A stretch of 64,000 nt of DNA from Rhizopus arrhizus (taxonomy: Eukaryota; Mucoromycota; Mucoromycetes; Mucorales; Rhizopodaceae). The notes under the pieces are model-generated. The model made no database searches. It worked only from the letters and a program-made list of their open reading frames with translations, and was not told the DNA's origin. Where the stretch lies: the NCBI GenBank assembly GCA_024220505.1, contig JAKZZE010000020.1:310001-374000 (forward strand). Direction: 5' to 3'. Positions 45,687 to 55,073 of this stretch are shown piece by piece. How positions within the stretch are numbered: the first letter of the stretch is position 1; the number at the start of each line of letters is the position of its first letter. The position numbers and the translations under genes were made by a program.

Positions 45687-46159
45687 CATAGAAGCTGCTA
45701 ATTAAAAAAGAAAAGCTAATGTAATTTTTGTTCCTTCAATGGCTTATAAGAGTTAATGGTTTTGAAATAGAATAAAGTTGATAAAAATGAATAAAAATAA
45801 GAGTTAGGTTAAGTATAGAGATTAGATTTGCTTGTAAGTGAACACCAGATCTTGTTAAGTAGATCAAACTTGTTTGTAATAAGGTAACTTGATAAGAGTT
45901 TTAAGAATGTTTGCAATGAAGATAATTGGCTTCAAGGGACTTGTCTTGCTTGTGTTTTAAGAGTGTTATACCAAAAGATTCAGAGATAAAGATACTTGAT
46001 TTATTGGATAAAATATATTTAAGATAAGTAAAGTTAAAATATATAAGTCAAGAGAAGTGTAGTAAAATAAAAATAAAAACTTGTCTATAAAATAGACAAA
46101 GAAAGATAAAGTTTCATTTTGATATAAGGTTTGATTTTGAAATAAAGTTCAAGGTACAA
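45687..46159. other. AT-rich spacer between LINE-B and DIRS-3
   Basis: No gene. The first bases (in reverse orientation TTAATTAGCAGCTTCT before the LINE ATG) are probably the LINE-B target side. Confidence 0.5.
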
Positions 46160-46353
46160 AATATGAATGTTGACGAAATGAAGACTGAAAATGTGATATA
46201 TGCTCTCTGAGCCACGCTTTATTTTCCTTATAATAATAATAATAAACTTTTTCCCTTTTTCCCTCATATCCTTCAAGCTAGCTAATATAAATTCAATTTT
46301 TTTTTGAGGGAGGGATAGGCATATGGATAATATATATGATAACTAAACATTGT

Positions 46354-47700
46354 TCAGCGAAAGAATCTTTTGTACCAAGGGGGGGAGAGGGTATGTATCA
46401 CATTTTCAGTCTTCGTTTCGTCAACATTCGTATTTGTTGTCGTTCCTAAACCAATCCCAGTTGACTCCACTCCTACTTCCAATGTGATATGCTTCTCCGT
46501 AGAAAAAATTGAATTGCTGATTGCTGTACTAGAAGATGCCTGTGAAGATGGTTTATAATAGTATTTTTCAAATGTATTTGAGTTCAGGCTCCAATTGGCA
46601 TGCTTTTTGACATCTTGAATTTTGTGACCTAATTCTACAGCTTTGGTACTTGAGACAGCGCGTATTGAGTGTGCTTGAAATGCATTCGTGTCAACCCCTG
46701 CGGCTTCCATTGCTGTCTTTACCCAGTTTGCTACTGTTGATGGTCTTAGGGAGGTCGATACCTTAGGAGAATCAATATACGTCAGGAAAAGAGTATGATC
46801 ATCTGGTAAGTCTTTTCGTAGTTCGGCAGCCTTGGAAAGAAATTTGGAGGTTGTTCGTATAGGGTATAATTCTTCCTCTTTGTTTTGTCCCAGAATAGTT
46901 GATTTGATTTGACTTTCCTTCGAGGTTCTTGCATGAACTCGCATGGTCATTCCATTTTCATTCTCTTTCAAAATAATGTCTCGATGTTGTAGTCTGCCGA
47001 TGTCGGACCTTGGTCTCCACATTGTAGCCATACATAATAATAAAATCGTTTTTAGTTGTAGTTGTTCTAATGATAACGTTTCTGAGGGTGATAACTGCGT
47101 CTTGACATACTCGACTAAAATGTTGATATCCCAAGTTACCAATTGTTGTTCAGTTAGAATCTTGATCACAGATTTACGCTTTGCTGCAAAAAATTCCTTG
47201 ATCACCATTTGTTCCGCAATTTGTTGTTTGTCAGGATACAAAATTGAGAAAACCGAAGCAATAGATGAACGTAAAGTGTTAAGGTGATTGCTAGAAAAGT
47301 CTTGGTTATGTCGTAAAAATTGTAAAACATTGAGCGTATTGTATTCGACTGGATCACATCGAGGTTGTTGAGCTTCACACCATTTTACCCAATTGTTCCA
47401 TCCATGATCGTATGCTTTTTGTGTTGATTGTCTTATCTTGGAATTTAAATAATCGATTGTATGTTGGTCTAGACCATCTTGTAGCCTTTTGTGCTTGATA
47501 ACAGCCAAGCGGCTAGACTCCATTTCTTGTTCACCTTCCATATTATAGGTGGATTCAAATGCTTCATGTTCAGTATCATCGGGAACCAGAACTGGCTCGG
47601 CCACAATGGTGTCACTAGTACAACTCTTGTTAATCGTTGCTGTTTTATTAATTTGAGAACTTGTGGTATCATCTTCCAAGGCGGGTAAGCATACACCCCC
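46354..47700 (-). CDS. DIRS-3 tyrosine recombinase (C-terminal part of a 791-codon frame)
   Basis: The open frame spans 48729-46354. Its first roughly 340 codons overlap the RT/RNase H gene in another frame and look like non-homologous shadow sequence. The recombinase proper begins around HTIDYLNSKIRQSTQKAYDH. Catalytic motifs are MWRPRSDIGRLQHRD (Arg I), QAHSIRAVSSTKA (His-x2-Arg) and KKHANWSLNSNTFEKYYYK (His/Trp and nucleophile Tyr). All five signature residues are present and the domain has no stop. It would integrate the circular cDNA. How translation reaches this frame (frameshift, internal start or splicing) is not evident. Confidence 0.85.
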   Translation of the reverse strand, partial: GGVCLPALEDDTTSSQINKTATINKSCTSDTIVAEPVLVPDDTEHEAFESTYNMEGEQEMESSRLAVIKHKRLQDGLDQHTIDYLNSKIRQSTQKAYDHGWNNWVKWCEAQQPRCDPVEYNTLNVLQFLRHNQDFSSNHLNTLRSSIASVFSILYPDKQQIAEQMVIKEFFAAKRKSVIKILTEQQLVTWDINILVEYVKTQLSPSETLSLEQLQLKTILLLCMATMWRPRSDIGRLQHRDIILKENENGMTMRVHARTSKESQIKSTILGQNKEEELYPIRTTSKFLSKAAELRKDLPDDHTLFLTYIDSPKVSTSLRPSTVANWVKTAMEAAGVDTNAFQAHSIRAVSSTKAVELGHKIQDVKKHANWSLNSNTFEKYYYKPSSQASSSTAISNSIFSTEKHITLEVGVESTGIGLGTTTNTNVDETKTENVIHTLSPPWYKRFFR

Positions 47701-49168
47701 TTCTTGAGCCAATGTTGTTTCATTGCATCCACTGCTGCTGCTGCTGCTGCTGGGTTTGAGATTAGCGTCCAATAAGTTGGTAGTTGATAATTGTGCCTCG
47801 CTGCAAAGGCGTCTATCTTTAGTCTGCCCCATTGCTGTTGGATCGTGTTGAACATCTGTTTTGGACTGGCTGATTCGTAAAATGGTTGTTTGACTCGACT
47901 CAGTTTGTCCGCTTGAGTATTGAGAACTCCTGGAATGTGTTGATAAATAACTTTGATGTTGTGGTAGTTGCATAATTCTTGGATTTGAACTGCTAGTTCC
48001 TGGAGAAAAACTGAAGTCGTTCCACCCGGCTTTGTCGTATATTTCAAGGCGATCTGATTGTCCGAGTAGATCTTGATGGTGGAGTTTTCGCATTTTGATG
48101 CATGTTGTTGGAGTGTAAAAAGGATTGTCTTCAACTCTCGAACGTTTATCGAATGCAATTTCTCCTCCGGTCTCCAAAACCCTGAGGCTGTTACTAGGGG
48201 CGAGCTGATTCCCCATCCGCTGTCCGAAGCATCGACGTGGATCACTGTTTGTGGAGCAGATACTGTGACTGTCTGGATTGGAAGGCCATTCTTTTGCGTT
48301 ACAAACGTTTCCCACCAATGAAGTTCTTCTAGGCTGGTATAAGATAAGTTGCAAATTGTTTCCCAATTCTGATGTGATGATTGGAGGGATCTCGCCAGAT
48401 CCCGTTGTAGGTAGCGAATGTGTAGTAGAGCTTCCCCAATAGCTGGTATCATTGAAGTTATTTTCCCCAGTAATCCCGCTATCCATCGGCATGATTTCTT
48501 GGAGGCTTTTAGCAATTGACGGACCCGTTTCAACAAGTTCACTATTTTCAGCTGTGGTACGGAGATGACCATCGTCTTGCTGTTGAATTCGAAGCCTAAG
48601 AATTCCTGTTTCTTTGAGGGGATTAAAATACTTTTTGCATAATTTATGATGAACCTTAAGTCCTCCAAATGAGACCTCACTTTTTGCGTTAGAGAGTGCA
48701 TTTCGTGTTTGGTTTTTGCTAACAAACAAAGGTCGTCTAGATAATAAATAATTCGTATTCCTGCTTTTCTTAACGGTTCGATTGCATATCTCATGACCTT
48801 GGAGAAGATTCTTGGTGCTATACTTAGTCCAAAGGCGAGCGACTTGTAACGATAAACGACGCCTTCGTTTTCGAAGCTTAAGAAGTCTTGTGACTCCGGA
48901 TGAATAGGAACTACGACGTAGCGTCTTTCAGATCGATTTTGCAGATAAATTCGTCTCTCTCTATCAATTCGCGCAGTGCGGGTACTCCCTCCATTTTGAA
49001 GTGTTCGACCTGAATGAAGCTGTTTAATTTCTGGCAATCCAAGATTGGACGGCGTTTGGTCTTCTCTTGAAGGATGAAAAATTTCGATAGAAAGTTGCGG
49101 TTCTGCGTTGGTGAGATCTCGATCATGCCTCCCTCCAAGAACTTCTTCACCGCTGAATTGATGTGCAT
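47469..49168 (-). pseudogene. DIRS-3 reverse transcriptase/RNase H, one frameshift
   Basis: The RT N-terminus is in the 49168-48911 frame: FLSKFFILQEKTKRRPILDC, EHFKMEGVPALRELIERDE, ending KIDLKDA. The continuation VVVPIHPESQDFLSFENEGV, with SLAFGLSIAPRIFSKVM and the catalytic IIYYLDDLCLLAK, is in the frame ending at 47469. A base is missing at about 48918-48922. RNase H: QTVIHVDASDSGWGISS, SINVRELKTILF, IYSDNQIALKY. The DIRS domain after RNase H has LKIDAFAARHNYQLPTYW and AYPPWKMIPQ. A GCT/GCA repeat at about 47737-47757 encodes an Ala run. Confidence 0.85.
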
Positions 49169-49199
49169 TTGCTCTTCGGCTGTTGTTGTCTTCTTTGCA

Positions 49200-50255
49200 T
49201 TCCTCTATGATATCGGTGGACGTGCAAATTGTATTTTGTAACCGTGTTGAATTACTGAAATTGGCCATGGGTGGTTGGTGATCGATTTCCATTGTTGTAC
49301 AAATTGTTTTAGGCGGCCACCCGGAAAGATGCCGTCTGATGGGACTGAGTAATTGGTGGTTTGTTGATTTTTTGGAGATAGCTGCTGTGGTGGTGAGGAT
49401 AGTTGAGGGTGTGGTGATGGTAGTACAGATGGTCTTGGTACTACTGGTTGTTGATTGATTCTGTCTGAATTGTAGAGTTGTTGTGAGAATTGTTTGGGAA
49501 GTTGTTGTTGTTGGAGTTGAAGTTCCCACGTCCTCGTCCTCCCTGGAAGTTTTTCCCCAACCTCTGCCTCTGCCTGAATAACGGTTGCTGTTGTTGGCTG
49601 ATTTTCGCAGCAAATCTTCTTGGAAGCTTGCTTCATAGTAAGATTCGACAAACTCTGGGTTAAAAGCGTCTCGTTTTGTGCTAGACTCTCTGGACTCCAA
49701 GTGTCGAAGGCTTTGTGGGAGTTTGAGTGCTTTTGTAGCATAGTGTTTGGCATCCTCGTCCATTTGTTAGGCATGGAACCATGCATGGATGGCCAGTCGT
49801 TTGGCACTTTCGATTGCTTCGTCCAATAGCTGATGTGCTTGGTCGGCTGGAAGGTTGCCCCCTTTAATGGTGTGGAGCTGTTCATACAACTCGGTTGCTG
49901 CTCTTCCGTGGATGCGGTTAATTTCGGACCCTTTGTAATAGGCGTTGACCACCTATGTTGTGTCCACGGTGTGATTCTTAAGTTTTGGGAGGAATGATTT
50001 GTTAATTTCCTCTCCCACAGTCCATTCGTTGTGATAGTATTTACTAATGTCTCTTTTGTAACGTTTGAAGTTGTCAAGGTGTTGTTGCCTCTTAACATCG
50101 TCCAAAGAGGTAATGATTTCCAGTGGTAATACTCGTTCTTCTCTGGCTCGTTGAGTGGTTGCTTGCTCCTCGGCTTTGAAGCGTTGGAATAATTCAAAAA
50201 TTTGTGCTTCTGTATATAGCTTTGGTTGTTCATTGATATCTGAGATATCAGTCAT
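49200..50255 (-). pseudogene. DIRS-3 gag-like gene with two in-frame stops
   Basis: The frame starts MTDISDINEQPKLYTEAQIF at 50255. It is interrupted by TAG (49955-49953) and TAA (49769-49767) but remains in the same frame through EINRIHGRAATELYEQL and KHYATKALKLPQSLRHLES. It ends in an Asn/Arg/Gly-rich segment SNRYSGRGRGWGK that resembles a nucleic-acid-binding tail. Its layout matches the intact gag-like ORF of the element at 57994-58980, which ends in a similar Asn/Gln/Gly-rich tail. A capsid-like role is inferred from position. Confidence 0.7.
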
Positions 50256-50407
50256 AGTACTTCCATGATGCGCGGCTTAGAAAGATATGAGGGAAAAACG
50301 GAAAAAGTTTATTATTATAAGTAAAATAAAGCGCGGCTCAGAGAGCATGTATCACATTGGAAGTCGGAATGGAGTCAACTGGGATTAGTTTAGAAACGAC
50401 AACAAAT

Positions 50408-50576
50408 TAAAAAATCACAAACCGCGGCCATTGCTGGTGTTAATGTTGTAATTTTTTGTTACACTACAAATTGGGTAAGTGAAAAAGCTATGACCTGGAA
50501 AATCAAATCCCGCTAATTGGTCAATGTTAAAAACGCGAAATGGCACAGGGAGCACTATATTAAGCAGATATTAATA
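50408..50576. other. Spacer right of DIRS-3
   Basis: Unique AT-rich DNA leading into the ADH duplication copy 3. No gene. Confidence 0.5.
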
Positions 50577-50676
50577 CACTATTTTCAGGAATGAATGTCG
50601 CGTTAACTTGTCGTTTTTATGTATAAATTGTATTGTAAACTTTGTAAGAATGCGACAGTTAATCCTGAAAATAGTA
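50577..50676. mobile_element. MITE-2, about 100 bp, TA-flanked, with empty site in the paralogue
   Basis: Ends CACTATTTTCAGGA and TCCTGAAAATAGT, interior TGTCGCGTTAACTTGTCG and TTGTAAACTTTGTAAGAATG. TA is on both sides. The duplicated locus near 22110-22125 reads CAGATATCAATCGTTGTATA without the insert, while here it is CAGATATTAATA, the element, then TAGTTGTATAC. Confidence 0.88.
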
Positions 50677-51111
50677 TAGTTGTATACTAAATTAGGTAAA
50701 TGTAAGGATCTGCATAATAATAATGCTGTAATTGAGGTTTAGAAAACAATTTTGCTAGATAAAGTAATTTTTTGTGAAGTAACTAAAAGTAAATCTTGTA
50801 ATCAAATGTTGGATTGGTGAGTTTAAGCAAGTAACATTTTCTTATATTTATAGTCTTTTGTTTAAAAAGGATAAACCCTTTTTATTGAATACAGCTCAAG
50901 TATTTTTTTTTTTTATTATTATCAAAACTCTTTGATTTTTACCTTATCATGCAAGCAAGTCAAGCCCCTTGAAGCTTATAATCTTGATTGTATCTACTTT
51001 TCTCAAAGTTGTTTTACCTTTTAAAACAAGTTTGATCTACTCAACAGAGTTTGGTAGTTATTTATAATAAATGAATTTTCTTTATTATTTTTACTCTCAA
51101 TCCCCCCTCCT

Positions 51112-51115
<4 letters not shown>

Positions 51116-51151
<36 letters not shown>
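51116..51151. repeat. CT dinucleotide microsatellite
   Basis: About 16-17 CT units. The paralogous stretch near 22580-22597 has only about four to five, so the repeat expanded after duplication. Confidence 0.9.
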
Positions 51152-51154
<3 letters not shown>

Positions 51155-51820
51155 CTCTATCAAAAAGCCCATAAATCAAATCATATTATGAATTTTACAA
51201 TTTCTTAAATGTATATGTACCTAATGATGATCTATGATTAACTTACTGCTTAACCCATGTGCTTTGTATTATTGTTTTATATATAAACATCTTCGATTAG
51301 TATTAATAATCCAAATTTATTCTAGTTGAATCCGCGTCATCTATTTTATTAATAATTACATCTGATAAATCAGAATCAGTTGAAATCTGAGTTGATTTAA
51401 TCAAAATTAAAATGGAATTGCAGCATCCATCCTCTCTGAAACATATTTGTATAAAATGCACTGTCACATATTATTAATATAAATTTTGAACTTTTTGCTT
51501 TATTAAAGAATCATGGAAAGTTCGCTTGCTATAAAAGCGCCTCATTGGTTATTAATAGTAATAAAAAAAAACAACAGTATTTTTTTTTACATGTATTTCA
51601 CATTATAGAACTTCACAAGATACAAAGTTGATTATTCATTTTACATTTATATATGGTTAATAAAAACATTTCTGAAAAAAAGTTTAAAGTTGGATGAAAG
51701 ATTGTGAAAGAAAGTAAAAGATTTACCCATCTGAAATGTACTGTGCAAAAACCATCGCTAAATGAAGCTAAGAGAAACAATTAGTAAGCATGTGACTTGG
51801 AATTAATGCATATATTTACA

Positions 51821-51833
51821 TATATATATAGCT
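51821..51833 (+). promoter_or_regulatory. TATA-like element upstream of ADH copy 3
   Basis: TATATATATAGCT lies about 50-60 bp before the ATG at 51882, matching the element in front of copy 1. Confidence 0.5.
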
Positions 51834-51881
51834 AACTATCAGTCACTCATTGCTTTTCATTAATAAATTTTTGATTTAAAA

Positions 51882-52961
51882 ATGTCTTCCCTCCCACAGA
51901 CTCATGCTGTTTATCGTATTGCCGAGTTTACTGGCCCTGAAGGTGTTAAAAGATTTGAAGAAGATGTACCTACCAAGCTCAATAAAAACGAAGTACTTGT
52001 CAAGATCAAAGCTGTAGCTCTGAATTACCGAGACTTATCTGTATCCAATAATGCTTTTATTACGTATACGAAAAAGAATGTCATTCCATGCTCAGATGGT
52101 TCTGGTGAAGTGGTAGCTGTTGGTGAAGATGTTCAAAGATTTCAAGTAGGCGACCGGATCATTACCAATTTTGATCCTACTGATATGTATGGCAATGCAA
52201 AATTTTTAGATGGTAACTCTTTAGGTTCTATCGTTGATGGGGTACTTTGTCAGTACAGGGTCTTTCCTCAAGAGGCTATCAATAAGGTCCCTAAGGATTC
52301 ACATTTATCTCATGAAGAAGCTGCTACTTTGGTCGGTACAGGTGTCACTGTTTGGAACTCACTTTATGGGTCTGGTAAGCCTTTTGTTGCAGGCCAAACT
52401 GTTTTGATGCTGGGTACTGGTGGTGTTTCAATTACAGCTCTTAGCTTAGCAAAAGCTGCTGGTGCTGTTACAATCATTACTTCTAGTTCTGATGAGAAGC
52501 TTAAGTACGCTAAAGAAGAATATGGAGCCGACTATGTTATCAACTACAACAAAACACCTGATTGGGAAAAGGAAGTCTTGAAGTTTACAAATGGTGAAGG
52601 TGTTGATTTTGTATTTGAAACTGGTGGCAACGGTACGATTGAAAAATCAATCTTGTCTACTAAGGTTGGAGGTCAAGTTTGTCTCATTGGCTTTTTGGGT
52701 CAGACGAAGGAATTTCCTGATGTTGTTTCTTCAATTTTGACCAAGTCCGTTACCGTACGTGGTATTTATGTTGGTTCTAGGCAATTGGCTGAACAACTTA
52801 TTCAGTTCGTTCACGCCAAAAAAGTACATGTGCCTGTTGGAAAAGTTTTGGATTTTCTCCAGAAGAAGTTCTTGCTGGCTATAATAATGTCAAGTCTCAA
52901 AAACAAATTGGAAAGACAGTCATCAAGGTTGATTAAATATGATTTTAAGTATTGTCTATAA
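51882..52961 (+). CDS. MDR alcohol dehydrogenase/quinone oxidoreductase, copy 3, C-terminal frameshift
   Basis: This is collinear with copy 1 from the ATG through the GroES-like domain (LNYRDLSVSN, IPCSDGSGEVVAVGE) and the Rossmann loop LGTGGVSITAL. At VPVGKV the run TTTTT of copy 2 is TTTT here (about 52845-52848). The last roughly 36 residues are therefore read in another frame, ending SRLIKYDFKYCL in place of KQIGKTVIKVD. The frame runs 24 bp past the normal stop. The catalytic core is intact, but the C-terminal helix and strand of the fold are replaced, so activity is doubtful. If the missing T is a sequencing error, this is a second functional gene. Coding changes elsewhere are largely conservative. 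Confidence 0.8.
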   Translation: MSSLPQTHAVYRIAEFTGPEGVKRFEEDVPTKLNKNEVLVKIKAVALNYRDLSVSNNAFITYTKKNVIPCSDGSGEVVAVGEDVQRFQVGDRIITNFDPTDMYGNAKFLDGNSLGSIVDGVLCQYRVFPQEAINKVPKDSHLSHEEAATLVGTGVTVWNSLYGSGKPFVAGQTVLMLGTGGVSITALSLAKAAGAVTIITSSSDEKLKYAKEEYGADYVINYNKTPDWEKEVLKFTNGEGVDFVFETGGNGTIEKSILSTKVGGQVCLIGFLGQTKEFPDVVSSILTKSVTVRGIYVGSRQLAEQLIQFVHAKKVHVPVGKVLDFLQKKFLLAIIMSSLKNKLERQSSRLIKYDFKYCL

Positions 52962-53054
52962 TAAAGCTATATTACTTGACTTTTAATGCTTCTATTTTAC
53001 TATTATTTTTGGTTTTATTATATCTTGATCGAATTCTATTTGTTGCACATGTTT

Positions 53055-53436
53055 ATAGTGGGATTATAAAAACAGATATTCAATAATAAGCTAAATATGC
53101 TTATGAAACAACTGTTATACAATATTACTTCTTATTATGATTATTACTATTATTATTATTATCATTTTGCTTAACAGGGATGTCTTATTCTCATCGCTTA
53201 TTAGATTTGGCTGTATTTTCGAATCTATAGTGCCCAGATAGCACTTGTCTGGCTTATTAATATCACATCAGTTGCAGGTTTCACAAGTTGAGCTGGCTTT
53301 GGCGGTGTCCATATTCGCTTCCAATTCTATTTAGGTCATAAACTTATCACTAAAACAAAACTTATTCCTTTAGACGAAATTGATGATGAAAATAAATAAG
53401 ATAATAATAATAATAAAGAAAAGAAATCTGCATGTC
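53055..53436 (+). pseudogene. Second copy of the unidentified gene fragment
   Basis: Matches 37220-37605, including the in-frame TGA after VAGFT and the block KTKLIPLDEIDDENK. The last exon seen at 37636-37751 is missing because the segment is cut at the Tc1-like element. Confidence 0.5.
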
Positions 53437-54610
53437 ACTAGGCCACTTGTTCTAACTAACGATTATAAAGGTTTTTTGATCAAGTGGGCAAATGAAAATA
53501 CATATTCTGTTGCGTTGGACGGTATGCTTGAGTTGTTAACTACCGAATCCAGAAAGCTAGAAATAGTAAAAAATGAATTATATAAGTTTTTTAAAGAAAA
53601 AAAGCAGAATCATATTCAAACACGCCCATCTATAATCTGTTGAGAGGAGTGACCCTGAGAAGATTGAGGAGCAGTATAATTAGGTGAAAAGATTGACGAA
53701 AATTGATTTGGATTTCACGAACAATTGTATGTTTATAGATGAAGCAGGTTTTCATATCAATTTGAAGCACAACTTTTTATGGTCAAGAAAAGGAACTTGT
53801 GCTGTCATAAAAGGGCTTAAAACAAAGGTAAAGACAACAACTACTTTGGGATCCATTTCTCCTCATGGCGTTGTAAATATAAGTGTAAGACGACCATGAG
53901 TGATAGGGCCATCGAAAAAAAAGTAAGGCATTTGGTGGTACAAGAGTAACAGGAAAGAGTAACGGCAGCAACGTTACCGACCATTATTCCAATTTAGTAA
54001 ACAGTGTTTTAGATGCTATATTGCTATGAGCACTTTCACGGACATTATCTGGTAATAGATAATGCGCCCATTCATAAACATGTCGATATTCAAAAATACA
54101 TTGAAAGCTATGGTTGCGTCTATGTCTAACTACCTCCTCTATTCTCCAGAGCTCAAATTGGATTGAACTGGTTTGGACCATTTGTAGAGAAAAATTAAAA
54201 AAGAACAATTATTCGAACAGGAAACACTGACCACGCAAACTGGGATGCTTTTAATCAAATTCTTTATAGTTATTTGCAAATATTTTGCATGTATTATGCG
54301 ACCAAGTTTAAGGACTGTCACAAACGCAAACCCATTTAACGAATAAGTAATTCGCACATTTCGTGAATGCTGTGAAGATACTAATTTTTATTTTTTTCTG
54401 AACACGATTATATATTCTGAAAGTGTATTAAACTTTGCTTTCCAAATGCGCGAGTAGAATTTCAATTTAGTATGTCTTATTTAAACGTGTTGGAAAAAGC
54501 TTTATTTTAGCTTCCCACAATACACCAAGTTAAGTTCAAAGAAAGAAAGAATGTATTATTAAACTCGGCCAAAAAGTAATAAAAAAATCTTAATATGAGA
54601 GTGGAACGAT
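53437..54610 (+). mobile_element. Tc1/IS630-like element, copy C, truncated and decayed
   Basis: Inverted relative of 33420-34430. Coding pieces: LVLTNDYKGFLIKWANENT, then NNCMFIDEAGFHINLKHNF (first Asp) and the HYLVIDNAPIHKHVDIQ-like block (54040-54090, second Asp). The outer end GAGAGTGGAACGAT is next to TATA at 54611. The N-terminal DNA-binding part is deleted at the junction with the ADH duplication. A 54370-54475 insert-like block is shared with 34825-34960 and 38694-38830. Stops and shifts make it inactive. Confidence 0.8.
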
Positions 54611-54758
54611 TATAAAAATATTTTAACCAACAATTCATGATTCCAAAAAAAAAAAAAAAAAAAAAATAGCATTTTTTATATATATTATCCTATCATTTAA
54701 ACATTAAAATAATAACCCCTTTATTTTTAGATGAACTTTGTATTTTTATAGGCCAGAC
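54611..54758. repeat. Left flank of DIRS-1, part of an inverted duplication with 33246-33419
   Basis: Includes an A-run (54646-54666) and ATATTATCCTATCATTTAAA. It matches the DNA between the Tc1-like copy and the DIRS-2 terminal repeat near 33.3 kb, in reverse orientation. Confidence 0.8.
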
Positions 54759-54777
54759 AATTGCGACTTAGACCATA

Positions 54778-54889
54778 GGACAACACAAGGAAGAATAATA
54801 ATATATGCTTTTATCATCTTTTATTTATTTTGAGCGGATTTATAATAAAGATTTAAATAAAGTAATTTTTCCAATTATTGTTCTTTGAT
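54778..54889. repeat. DIRS-1 left inverted terminal repeat
   Basis: 112 bp, from GGACAACACAAGG to TTCTTTGAT, inverted copy at 59013-59124. No difference was found by eye. Confidence 0.9.
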
Positions 54890-54940
54890 TATCAAAAAAG
54901 CGAAGGTCATTACCATGGGAAACATAGAGGAGGGCGGGCC

Positions 54941-55055
54941 TTATTATTCTTCCTTGTGTTGTCCTATGGTCTAAGTCGCAATTCAAGGTCGAATGAATTC
55001 TCCCAAGAATTGCATGAGACCGGCGGACAACACAAGGAAGAATAATAATATATGC
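54941..55055. repeat. DIRS-1 internal complementary region
   Basis: Contains GGTCTAAGTCGCAATTCAAG, the joined complement of the left end (CGACTTAGACC) and the right end (CTTGAATT). In DIRS models this region templates completion of the ends through a circle. Confidence 0.9.
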
Positions 55056-55073
55056 TTCTTCAGAGACCAGAAA

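Larger units (their letters stand above)
46160..50407 (-). mobile_element. DIRS-type retrotransposon DIRS-3, complete structure, frameshifted genes
   Basis: The ends are AATATGAATGTTGACG (left) and, inverted, AATTTGTTGTCGTTTC (right). Inverted terminal repeats of about 70-75 bp (about 46192-46270 and 50289-50354) share TGCTCTCTGAGCC and the stretch up to CCCTCATATC. An internal complementary region at about 46390-46494 contains, joined head to tail, the complements of both outer ends (CAACATTCGTATTTGTTGTC at the junction). This split-repeat layout is diagnostic of DIRS elements, which replicate through a circular intermediate. Genes on the minus strand: gag-like 50255-about 49550, RT/RNase H about 49170-47470, and tyrosine recombinase about 47600-46354. 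Confidence 0.9.
50557..53436 (+). repeat. ADH segmental duplication, copy 3
   Basis: Direct repeat of 22085-24795 through the ADH gene, and of 36505-37605 for the gene 3' part, its flank and the unidentified-gene fragment. It ends at GAAATCTGCATGTCACTA, where it joins the truncated Tc1-like copy C. Confidence 0.85.

Noticed and set aside
49205..50233. 342-codon minus-strand frame over DIRS-3 gag
   Set aside because: Thr/Gln/Pro-rich low-complexity shadow of the gag-like frame that starts at 50255; the gag-like reading explains the layout better.
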